Source: Microbacterium candidum (GTDB lineage: Bacteria; Actinomycetota; Actinomycetes; Actinomycetales; Microbacteriaceae). From it: DNA of 64,000 bases. Numbering within the stretch: position 1 is the stretch's first letter; each line of letters starts with the position of its first letter. Below the pieces are notes generated by a model. The model worked only from the letters and a program-made list of their open reading frames with translations, was not told the origin of the DNA and did no database searches. Shown here piece after piece: positions 42,352-48,995 of this stretch. A program made the position numbers and the translations under genes. The DNA is taken from assembly GCF_030315975.1 (NCBI RefSeq), contig NZ_JASXSZ010000005.1:321623-385622 (forward strand), in the 5' to 3' direction.

Positions 42352-43446
42352 TCACGGCAACGGCGTGTTGCGCGTCCCGAGTCGCGAGGTGTCGACGGTG
42401 TCGTGCGCGCCGCGCGAGGTGCCGATGAGGAAGCCGAGCCCCCACGACAGGTGCATCGTCGGGATCACGGCGAGGGTCCAGAGCTTGTCGCGCCAGCCCT
42501 TGCCGCCCCCGGGCCCGATCGCGACGGCGATGATCACGAGCGCGTAGGCGATGAGGGGCAGATAGACGACAGACGCCGCCACCGACCACCATCCGGTCAG
42601 CACCTGGGTGAGCTGCAGCGCCCCGACGACGACGGCGAGGGCGAGGTCGATGAGGAGCGCGGGCGGCGCGAAGAAGCGCAGCGAGTTGCGGCGGCCGAAG
42701 CGGCGGACGAGCTCGCCGCGCCACGTCCCGGTCGCGCGGAACTGGCGGGCCAGCCGCGTCCAGCTCTCGCGCGGCCAGTAGGTCACCGACAGCGCCGGGT
42801 CGAACCAGACGCGATAGCCGGCCGCGCGGATGCGCAGGTTGAGCTCCCAGTCCTCGCCCCGGCGGATCGACTCGTCGAACAGGCCCACCTCGTCGAGGAC
42901 ATCGCGGCGCATGACGCCGAGGTACGCGGATTCGGCTTCCGCTTCCTGCGTCCCGCCGTGGTAGGCCCCGCCGCCGAGGCCGATGGGGGAGTTGTACGCG
43001 CGCGCGACCGCGCGCTGGAAGGGGGTGCGCCCGTCGGCGCGCATGACCCCGCCGACGTTCGCCGCGCGCGTGCGGGCAAGGGTCGCGAGCGCGTCGCGCG
43101 TGTATCCCGGGGACAGCTCGGAGTGGGCGTCGACGCGCACCACGGTCGGCGCGTCGGAGGCGCGGATGGCGAGGTTCAGGCCCTTGGGGATGTCGGCGCC
43201 GGGGTTGTCGACGAGGAGGATTCGCTCGTCATCCGCGGCCAGCCGCGCGGCGAGCTCGTTCGTCCCGTCCGTCGAGGGACCGAGCGCGAGGATGAGCTGC
43301 ATCGGGCCAGGGACGTCCTGCTGCAGCACGGTGGCGACGGCACGCTCGAGATACCGGACCTCGTTGAGCACCGGCATGACGAACGCGACACCGGCATCCG
43401 GGGAAGGAACCGGGGCGTCCCTCCGCCCGCGTTCGCCGTTCTGCAC
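42352..43446 (-). CDS. Family 2 glycosyltransferase, membrane-linked (ExoA-like)
   Basis: A 364-residue enzyme with an N-terminal GT-A domain (VMPVLNEVRYLERAVATVL; VRVDAHSEL as the DxD-type metal site; RRGEDWELNLRIR as the ED motif) and three membrane helices after residue 250. It probably adds a sugar to a lipid-linked or surface polymer. The GTG start is seven bases after the maltokinase stop, so the two form a leftward operon. With the convergent glycerophosphotransferase pair it suggests an envelope-polymer locus. Donor and acceptor unknown. Confidence 0.86.
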   Translation of the reverse strand: MQNGERGRRDAPVPSPDAGVAFVMPVLNEVRYLERAVATVLQQDVPGPMQLILALGPSTDGTNELAARLAADDERILLVDNPGADIPKGLNLAIRASDAPTVVRVDAHSELSPGYTRDALATLARTRAANVGGVMRADGRTPFQRAVARAYNSPIGLGGGAYHGGTQEAEAESAYLGVMRRDVLDEVGLFDESIRRGEDWELNLRIRAAGYRVWFDPALSVTYWPRESWTRLARQFRATGTWRGELVRRFGRRNSLRFFAPPALLIDLALAVVVGALQLTQVLTGWWSVAASVVYLPLIAYALVIIAVAIGPGGGKGWRDKLWTLAVIPTMHLSWGLGFLIGTSRGAHDTVDTSRLGTRNTPLP

Positions 43447-43453
43447 CCGTCGA

Positions 43454-44818
43454 TCATGCCATGGACGGGCGCACGACCCCTGTGAGGCGGTCGACGGCGC
43501 GCAGCGGGATCCCGATCCACGAGGGGCGGTTGCGCGCTTCGTAGAGGGTCTCGTACACGGCCTTGTCGAGCTCCAGGGCATGCAGCAGGGGAGCGGATGC
43601 CACGAGGTCGAGGCCGGATGCCGCGGCATAGCCCTCGAGATACGCCGCGCGGGCGGCGCGCGCCCACGCGTCGACGGCATCGGCGCGCTCGGGCATGTCC
43701 TGGCCGAGGGATCCCGCCACGTAATCGAACGACCGCAGCATGCCCGCGATGTCTCGGAGGGCCAGATCCGGTCGGCGCCGCTCCTGCATCGGACGCATGG
43801 GTTCGCCCTCGAAGTCGAGCAGGACCCAGCCTCGCCCGGGGATCCGGACGACCTGCCCCAGGTGGTAATCGCCGTGGATCCGCTGGAGCGGCGGGAACAC
43901 CTCGTCGCGTGCGCGGGCGTAGCCCGTCTCGATGGCCGCCCGGCGCGAGGCGAGCTCGGGGACCTCGCCGATCGCATCCTCGAGGCGTCGGTGCCATGTC
44001 GCGGTCACCGCATCCCGCTCGGCGGCGCCTGCCGCCCGCATCGGGAGGGCGCGGGCAAGGGTCAGGTGGACCTCCGCCGTGGCGGCGCCCAGCTCGCGGG
44101 CCCCGGCCTGGAAGTCCTCTCCCTCGGCAGCCGCGCGCAGCGCCACGCGCCATGCATCCTCGACGTCTGGGAGGAACTCCTGCGCGAACGCGAGGGAGCC
44201 TGACTCGATCTCTCCGCCTTCCGCCGCCCACGAACCTTCGAGCCAGCCGGCCGGCCGTGGCACACGCGTCGATCCGGCGTCGGCGAGGGCCACCTGCAAC
44301 TCGACGTCGGGGTTGAGGCCTGGCTGGAGCTTCCGGTAGAGCTTGCAGATCAGCGGACTCCCCGGGTCGCGGTAGACCAGTGATGTGTTCGACTGCTCGC
44401 CGGTGAGGACCTCCGCGCGCGTCGTGAGCGACAGGGCGGATGCGGCGACCCCTGTGCCCGTCAGGACGAGGTCGTCGGAGCGCCGACGTCCTCCGGCGGT
44501 CACGAGCTGCAGCAGCGCGCGCGCATAAGCCGGGTCATGGACGCCGTCGACGAGGACCATGCCCGGCAGCGCTTCGCCGATCGTGTGGCGCGGGCGCAGA
44601 TCGCGGTCTCCGGCCGGACGTTCGACGACGGGCACCTGGTAGAGAACCGGCGGCCGGGAAGCATCGTCCGCGACCAGCAGCGTGCGCACGCGGATGTCCG
44701 CATCGACGGCATCCAGATCGATGCTCGCGACGATGCGGAGAGCGGGGGTACGCCCCTTGGCCGCGTACCAGCGCTGCTGCGGGATCCACGCGGCCAGACA
44801 CGCCAGCGTGTTGTCCAT
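43454..44818 (-). CDS. mak: Maltokinase (Mak/Pep2-like)
   Basis: A 454-residue kinase with an N-terminal cap (WIPQQRWYAAKGR, the maltokinase signature) and an APH-like C-lobe. Catalytic residues are intact: HGDYHLGQV with Asp317 and the metal-binding LLDFEGEP. It phosphorylates maltose to maltose-1-phosphate for the GlgE alpha-glucan route. The usual partners treS, glgE and glgB are not beside it; instead a glycosyltransferase follows. It has a leaderless ATG (TAGCCT seven bases before) and a LacI-type operator over the -35 region. Confidence 0.9.
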   Translation of the reverse strand: MDNTLACLAAWIPQQRWYAAKGRTPALRIVASIDLDAVDADIRVRTLLVADDASRPPVLYQVPVVERPAGDRDLRPRHTIGEALPGMVLVDGVHDPAYARALLQLVTAGGRRRSDDLVLTGTGVAASALSLTTRAEVLTGEQSNTSLVYRDPGSPLICKLYRKLQPGLNPDVELQVALADAGSTRVPRPAGWLEGSWAAEGGEIESGSLAFAQEFLPDVEDAWRVALRAAAEGEDFQAGARELGAATAEVHLTLARALPMRAAGAAERDAVTATWHRRLEDAIGEVPELASRRAAIETGYARARDEVFPPLQRIHGDYHLGQVVRIPGRGWVLLDFEGEPMRPMQERRRPDLALRDIAGMLRSFDYVAGSLGQDMPERADAVDAWARAARAAYLEGYAAASGLDLVASAPLLHALELDKAVYETLYEARNRPSWIGIPLRAVDRLTGVVRPSMA

Positions 44819-44825
44819 GACGTCG

Positions 44826-44831
44826 AGGCTA
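44826..44831 (-). promoter_or_regulatory. -10 box TAGCCT of leaderless mak
   Basis: Read leftward, TAGCCT is seven bases before the ATG. TTGCAT lies 18 bases further upstream as the -35. Confidence 0.55.
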
Positions 44832-44850
44832 TTCGGTGCGGCGGCCCTTA

Positions 44851-44864
44851 TGCAAGCGCTTACA
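44851..44864. promoter_or_regulatory. LacI-family operator upstream of mak
   Basis: TGCAAGCGCTTACA, a near-perfect palindrome around the central GCGC typical of LacI/MalR sugar repressors (one non-matching pair). It covers the mak -35, at about -33 to -46 from the start, so repression lifted by maltose or a glucan product is expected. No lacI gene is in the window. Confidence 0.7.
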
Positions 44865-44946
44865 TCCGCGAGATCGCAACAGTTCGCCTTCGTTCTATCT
44901 CATATATGCATAGGGGCGCGCCGGAGCCTGCCGATAGTCAGGATGG

Positions 44947-45252
44947 ATGAAGGACGCGGCATCCCCGGCAGCCGCGCATCTCGGGGAGCTCATCCGCGAC
45001 CTCCGTCACAAGACGAGCATGAGTCGGAAGCTGCTCGCCGAGCTCTCGGACCTCGACATCTCGCACATCGCGCGCCTTGAGGGCGGCATCGGCAATCCGA
45101 CGATCAACTCGCTGATCCAGCTCGCGACGGCGTTCGACGTCTCGCCGACGATCTTCGTCGAGGGTCTGACGGCCGCCGACCTGCCCGAGGACATCCGCCC
45201 GCGCTCGAATATCGAGTACCGGCGCACGCACGGCATCGACGACGCGAGCTAG
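44947..45252 (+). CDS. Small XRE-family DNA-binding protein
   Basis: A 101-residue single-domain regulator. The helix-turn-helix spans residues 25-60 (MSRKLLAELSDLDISHIARLE, GNPTINSLIQLATAFDVSP), and a short tail follows with no effector domain. The promoter region is an AT-rich pocket (a CTAT...ATAG arrangement near 44905-44925). Possible targets are itself and the AT-rich repeats at 45880-45908. The stop codon is shared with the opposing small gene within the tetramer CTAG. Confidence 0.85.
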   Translation: MKDAASPAAAHLGELIRDLRHKTSMSRKLLAELSDLDISHIARLEGGIGNPTINSLIQLATAFDVSPTIFVEGLTAADLPEDIRPRSNIEYRRTHGIDDAS

Positions 45253-45491
45253 CTCTCCTCGACGTCGGAAGCGGGTGCGTCCCCGGGTGCTCCCGTCTCG
45301 TCGCGCGCGTGCTCATGGAGAGGAGCGGTGGGCAGAACGATGGACACCGAGGTTGCGCCGTCGATGAGGTCCGCCGGGGAGGCGGTGGATGCCGCATCCA
45401 ATCGCTCCGCGCCGTCTTCCGGTTCGTAGGGCTCCGAAGGCAGCACGGCCCACGTCGGCGTCTTCTCATTGCGCTCGGCGAACAGGCCCAT
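45249..45491 (-). CDS. Hypothetical 80-residue acidic protein
   Basis: Starts MGLFAERNEKTPTWAVLP and continues as an acidic, Ala/Pro-rich, low-complexity chain without membrane segments or cysteines; probably disordered. The start is chosen at the first ATG that leaves the neighbouring gene free. I do not recognise a family. The stop overlaps that of the XRE gene. Coding status is plausible from codon pattern but less certain than its neighbours. Confidence 0.55.
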   Translation of the reverse strand: MGLFAERNEKTPTWAVLPSEPYEPEDGAERLDAASTASPADLIDGATSVSIVLPTAPLHEHARDETGAPGDAPASDVEES

Positions 45492-45519
45492 GCCCCCATT
45501 GTGCGCCCCTCGAGGCCTG

Positions 45520-45852
45520 TCACAGCGTGAACCGCCACACGTACTCGGTGCCGTCGTCGGGACGGAACCAGGCGATGGTGGCCGACACACTGTCCGGGTC
45601 GCAGGCACACAGGCACAGCTCGGCGGACTCGCCCGGGAGCATCTGCCCCCAGTGCAGCGTGTCGACGTCGGGACTCGTGTCGGCGAGGTCGCGCAGCGGA
45701 CGTGACGTCGCGACGAACACCCGGACGAAGTCGGCGGGAGTCGCACCCTCGTTGATCACGATCGGGTGGGGGCCGCGGAGGCGTTCCACGCGCCAGGGCA
45801 CGCGGTAGGCGGCGGGAGAGGGGCAGTCGTCATCGGTGATCGCTCGGAGCAT
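45520..45852 (-). CDS. Hypothetical 110-residue protein
   Basis: A compact chain starting MLRAITDDDCPSPAAYRVPWRVERL with an aromatic end (ATIAWFRPDDGTEYVWRF). The middle contains FVRVFVATSRP and a CLCACDP cysteine cluster, so a small beta-rich domain, possibly metal-binding, is likely. No family recognised. The leaderless start is supported by TAGTCT six bases before the ATG. It lies between the XRE regulator and the EcsC gene. Confidence 0.65.
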   Translation of the reverse strand: MLRAITDDDCPSPAAYRVPWRVERLRGPHPIVINEGATPADFVRVFVATSRPLRDLADTSPDVDTLHWGQMLPGESAELCLCACDPDSVSATIAWFRPDDGTEYVWRFTL

Positions 45853-45858
45853 GGAGCG

Positions 45859-45864
45859 AGACTA
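45859..45864 (-). promoter_or_regulatory. -10 box TAGTCT of the 110-residue protein gene
   Basis: Read leftward, TAGTCT, six bases, ATG; no ribosome site. Confidence 0.5.
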
Positions 45865-45879
45865 AGGCTGACGTCCGAC

Positions 45880-45908
45880 ACGAACTATCGAAGATAGATA
45901 CGAACTAT
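45880..45908. promoter_or_regulatory. AT-rich operator-like repeats
   Basis: ACGAACTAT occurs twice with a start-to-start distance of exactly 20 bp (45880 and 45900). An inverted repeat CTATC-GAA-GATAG (45885-45897) lies between them. The site is upstream of the 110-residue protein's -10 and overlaps the last codons of the EcsC gene. Confidence 0.5.
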
Positions 45909-46729
45909 TCGAACGAGCGCGTCCTCGACCGGCGAATCGTCCACCGTCGCCGGGGCAGGTCGGACGAGAGAGCGGAGCTGAGGTCCGGAGGCAGCTCCAG
46001 CGGCGCCGGGCCGAAGGCCTTGCGGGCGGATACGACGACGCGGCGTCCCAGAACGCCGTTGCCGACGCCGCCGATCACGGCGCCGATGCCGAACGGGAGT
46101 GCCCTCCCGATCCAGGAGGCGCCCGCCCGCACGGCGAAGGTCTTGATGAACACCGACTTCAGTCGGTCCACGACGGGGCCGAGCGCCGCGCGCGGGAGGG
46201 TCTTCGTCACGATCTCACCCCAGTACGCCGTGCGCGTGCCGGCGGTGCCCGCTGCTTGACCCGCGAGGTGCGAGACGAGGTTCACGCCCTCGTCGCCGAG
46301 CAGGAGCGTCAGGACGAGCGCCCGGGCGCGATCCGGGTCGGCGATCCGGATGCCGTGGATCTCTGCGAGCGACTGCGCGAAGAGCGTGGTCGTCTCGAGG
46401 AATCCGACGGTCTCCACACCGCTCAGGGCGAGCGTCACGCCGGTGCCGATGCCGGGGACGACAGCCGTCGCGCCGACGGCGGCACCGCCGGTCGTGACGG
46501 CAGCGAGGTATCGCGTCTCGAGGATGCGCGCGAGCTGCGCAGGGTCCGCATCCGGATACCTGCGGATCACGCCGCGCAGATGCGCAAGGACGACCGGGCG
46601 CTGGAGAGCCAGCACGCGATCGAGCGCACGGATCGTCAGCGGATGCTCATCGGAGCCCTCCGGAGGCAGCCCGCCCTGCCAGGGCGCGTCGCCCGGCAGG
46701 GAGTGGATGCGGTGAACCTTGTCGGCCAT
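45905..46729 (-). CDS. EcsC family protein
   Basis: A 274-residue protein with the EcsC-type hydrophobic centre: two Gly/Ala-rich segments, GGAAVGATAVVPGIGTGVTL (residues 76-95) and the GIGAVIGGVGNGVLGRR segment (near 230). Between them is the ETVGFLETTTLFAQSLAEIHGI helix. EcsC was named for an ABC-exporter locus of Bacillus, and its biochemical role is unclear; it probably associates with membranes. Leaderless ATG (TAGGAT seven bases before). No Ecs transporter genes are adjacent. Confidence 0.82.
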   Translation of the reverse strand: MADKVHRIHSLPGDAPWQGGLPPEGSDEHPLTIRALDRVLALQRPVVLAHLRGVIRRYPDADPAQLARILETRYLAAVTTGGAAVGATAVVPGIGTGVTLALSGVETVGFLETTTLFAQSLAEIHGIRIADPDRARALVLTLLLGDEGVNLVSHLAGQAAGTAGTRTAYWGEIVTKTLPRAALGPVVDRLKSVFIKTFAVRAGASWIGRALPFGIGAVIGGVGNGVLGRRVVVSARKAFGPAPLELPPDLSSALSSDLPRRRWTIRRSRTRSFE

Positions 46730-46736
46730 CGCACCG

Positions 46737-46742
46737 ATCCTA
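46737..46742 (-). promoter_or_regulatory. -10 box TAGGAT of the leaderless EcsC gene
   Basis: Read leftward, TAGGAT, seven bases, ATG. Confidence 0.5.
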
Positions 46743-46766
46743 CGGACGGCGTCTGAACGGCGCCCG

Positions 46767-47459
46767 TCAGACGTAGAGGTTCGCGCGCTCGAGGTCTTCG
46801 GCGAAGTCGACCTCGACGGCGTAGAGGTCGGAGATGTCGAGCGGCTCGAGGAGCAGCCCGTCTTCGGCGATCGCGAGCTCGAGGCCGCGCTCGAAGTAGT
46901 CCTGGTCGTCGACGCGACTGAGCTGGCGGATGAACGCACGCTTGTCGGCCGACGAGATGTAGTTGATGCCCACGGCCTCGCCGACGCCGCCGCGCACCGT
47001 CTTGGAGAGTTCGCGGATGAAGCCTTCGGGGGTCACGGTGTACTTGACCTCTTCGTCGCTCACCTTCGCGGTGTTGACGGTCACGAACGACTGGTCGCGC
47101 TCGATGAGCGCGATGGCCCGGCCGAGGACGCGCGGGTCGAACACGACATCGCCGTTCATCCACAGCACCCCGCCGCGCCCGGTCGCGTTCAGGGCGCGCA
47201 GCAGGCTCTTGGACGTGTTCGTCTGGTCGTACCGGTCGTTGTACACGTAGTCGACCGAGGGGAACGCCTCGACGATGGTCTCGGCCCGGTAGCCGACGAC
47301 GGTCGTGATGCGCGCGTCATCGCCGAAGGCCGCGCGGATGTTGTCGTGCTGCTGGCGCATGATGCTGCGGCCATCGCTGAGCTCGGTGAGCGGCTTGGGA
47401 AGGCTGCGGCCCAGCCGCGAGCCCATGCCGGCTGCGAGGATGACGGTCTGCAGTGTCAA
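46767..47459 (-). CDS. Nucleotidyltransferase (LicC/phosphocholine cytidylyltransferase-like)
   Basis: A 230-residue sugar- or amino-alcohol-phosphate nucleotidyltransferase. The signature is ILAAGMGSRLGRSLPKPLTEL (residues 7-27). NTSKSLLRAL, VLWMNGDVVFD with the metal aspartate, and GVGEAVGINYIS follow. The NTSKSLL motif and size match LicC-type CTP:phosphocholine enzymes, which activate choline for decorating surface polymers, so it may supply the envelope locus. It uses a rare TTG start, with AGGAG eight bases upstream. Substrate is inferred. Confidence 0.83.
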   Translation of the reverse strand: MTLQTVILAAGMGSRLGRSLPKPLTELSDGRSIMRQQHDNIRAAFGDDARITTVVGYRAETIVEAFPSVDYVYNDRYDQTNTSKSLLRALNATGRGGVLWMNGDVVFDPRVLGRAIALIERDQSFVTVNTAKVSDEEVKYTVTPEGFIRELSKTVRGGVGEAVGINYISSADKRAFIRQLSRVDDQDYFERGLELAIAEDGLLLEPLDISDLYAVEVDFAEDLERANLYV

Positions 47460-47537
47460 GATTTTGCTCCTGGAGTGAGTGTCTTCAGTGCCGGTTCACC
47501 GGCGCGACACTCCTTCGTGCCTGCACCAGGCTAGCGA

Positions 47538-47575
47538 AACGTCCTGATAGACCGCAGAATGTTCTGCCGGACGTT
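47538..47575. promoter_or_regulatory. Compound palindrome upstream of the nucleotidyltransferase gene
   Basis: The inner repeat GCAGAA-TG-TTCTGC (47554-47567) is nested within outer arms AACGTCC (47538-47544) and GGACGTT (47569-47575). CGAAACG and CGTTTCG extend the symmetry. It lies upstream of a leftward TAGCCT box (47528-47533). Regulator unknown. Confidence 0.45.
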
Positions 47576-47607
47576 GTCGTTTCGTGATCTTCCCGCATTT
47601 TCCTATG

Positions 47608-47625
47608 CGGCCGCCGTGGCGGCCG
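47608..47625. promoter_or_regulatory. Perfect 18-bp palindrome upstream of the ABC exporter
   Basis: CGGCCGCC-GT-GGCGGCCG, ending at about the -35 position of the ABC gene promoter. It could be an operator or simply a GC-rich hairpin. Confidence 0.4.
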
Positions 47626-47645
47626 GTCGCTCGGCTTCCGGTTGA

Positions 47646-47651
47646 TACCGT
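47646..47651 (+). promoter_or_regulatory. -10 box TACCGT of the leaderless ABC ATPase gene
   Basis: TACCGT, six bases (GGGCTG), GTG start; no ribosome site. Confidence 0.5.
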
Positions 47652-47657
47652 GGGCTG

Positions 47658-48995
47658 GTGACTGCCGTGCCGGAAAGACCGCACGAGCCGCGCTCGGATG
47701 TCTCGGGCGGCGGCCCGTACCAGCGGCCCGTGAAGCCACGCAAGCCTCGGCCGCCGCGAGCATCCGCGACGACGAAGAACGGCGGCACCGCGCACGCGCT
47801 CCCGCCGAAGCCGACGATCTCGGCCGCAGCGGCCGCCGCGCTCCCGCCGCGCCCCCCGCTTCCGGGCGAGGTCGACGAGAAGCGGGATGTCGTGGATCGG
47901 GCCGCGGAGTCGGCAGCCCTGAAGGCCGAGGAGGTCAGCATGGAGGATGCCGCCGAGGCCGTCGCGCAAGAGGATGCCGCCGAGGCCGTCGCGGAAGAGG
48001 CCGCTGCAGAGGACGCTGTTGCCCACGAAAGCGTCGATGTCGCCGATCGTACGGCCGCGCCGGACGTGACGGAGCCGGAGGCGGTGGTGTCGGCATCCGT
48101 CGCGGCTGAGCCTGCCGACCGCGAACCCGAGGCGGCGGAACCCTCGATCGATCAGCTCGATCCCGTCTCACCCGCCGTCATGGCCGAGGTGATCGAGCAG
48201 CTCGTCGAGGACGCGGAGGCGCCCGCATCGGCGGCACCGCAGGCCGTCGTGGTGAGCGGTCTCACGAAGGCTTTCGGGCAGACGACGGCCGTCGCCGGCA
48301 TCGACCTGTCGATTCCGGCCGGCTCCTTCTACGGGCTCGTCGGGCCCAACGGCGCGGGCAAGACGACGACCCTGTCGATGATCGCCGGACTCATCCGCCC
48401 CACGAGCGGCTCGGTGCGCATCGACGGTGTGGACGCGATCGCGCACCCGCAGCAGGCGAAGCGCCGACTCGGCGTCCTGCCGGACCGCCTGCGCACGTTC
48501 GATCGCCTCACCGGCCGGCAGCTCCTGTACTACTGCGGGGTCCTCCGTGAGCTGTCTCCCGCGGTCGCCGAGAGCCGGACGGCGGATCTTGCCCGGGCGT
48601 TCGACCTCACCGATGCGCTTTCCCGCCCGGTGTCGGACTACTCCGCGGGCATGACGAAGAAGATCCTGCTCGCCGGCGCTCTCATCCACTCGCCGCGCGT
48701 ACTGGTCCTCGACGAGCCGTTCGAATCCGTCGATCCCGTCTCCAGCGCGGTCATCCTCGACATCCTCGAGACCTATGTCGCCCACGGCGGCACGGTGCTG
48801 CTCTCCAGCCACGGCATGCAGCTCGTCGAGCGGGTGTGCTCGCGCGTCGCCATCCTCGTCGCGGGCAACGTCCTCGCCGAGGGGACGATCGCCGAGGTGC
48901 GCGGCGAATCGACGCTCGAAGAGCGCTTCCTGCAGCTCGCGGGCGGCCTCAGCGACGTGGAGGGCCTGGAGTGGCTGCACACGTTCTCCGACTGA
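47658..48995 (+). CDS. ABC exporter ATP-binding protein with long disordered N-terminus
   Basis: A 445-residue protein. Residues 1-195 are a Pro-rich then strongly acidic Ala/Glu/Asp chain, probably disordered. The ATPase covers 198-430: Walker A GPNGAGKTT, signature YSAGMTKK, Walker B VLVLDEPFESVDP, switch His in SSHGMQL. The variant signature and C-terminal EERFLQL fit ABC-2 type exporters. The 195-residue preface is not normal for the family and includes a 27-base tandem duplication. It pairs with the overlapping membrane gene. Cargo unknown. Confidence 0.88.
   Translation: MTAVPERPHEPRSDVSGGGPYQRPVKPRKPRPPRASATTKNGGTAHALPPKPTISAAAAAALPPRPPLPGEVDEKRDVVDRAAESAALKAEEVSMEDAAEAVAQEDAAEAVAEEAAAEDAVAHESVDVADRTAAPDVTEPEAVVSASVAAEPADREPEAAEPSIDQLDPVSPAVMAEVIEQLVEDAEAPASAAPQAVVVSGLTKAFGQTTAVAGIDLSIPAGSFYGLVGPNGAGKTTTLSMIAGLIRPTSGSVRIDGVDAIAHPQQAKRRLGVLPDRLRTFDRLTGRQLLYYCGVLRELSPAVAESRTADLARAFDLTDALSRPVSDYSAGMTKKILLAGALIHSPRVLVLDEPFESVDPVSSAVILDILETYVAHGGTVLLSSHGMQLVERVCSRVAILVAGNVLAEGTIAEVRGESTLEERFLQLAGGLSDVEGLEWLHTFSD
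47943..47996 (+). repeat. 27-bp tandem duplication in the ABC ATPase N-terminal region
   Basis: Two adjacent 27-base units differing at one base encode EDAAEAVAQ and EDAAEAVAE. The unit is a multiple of three, and a third degenerate copy may follow. Confidence 0.8.
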
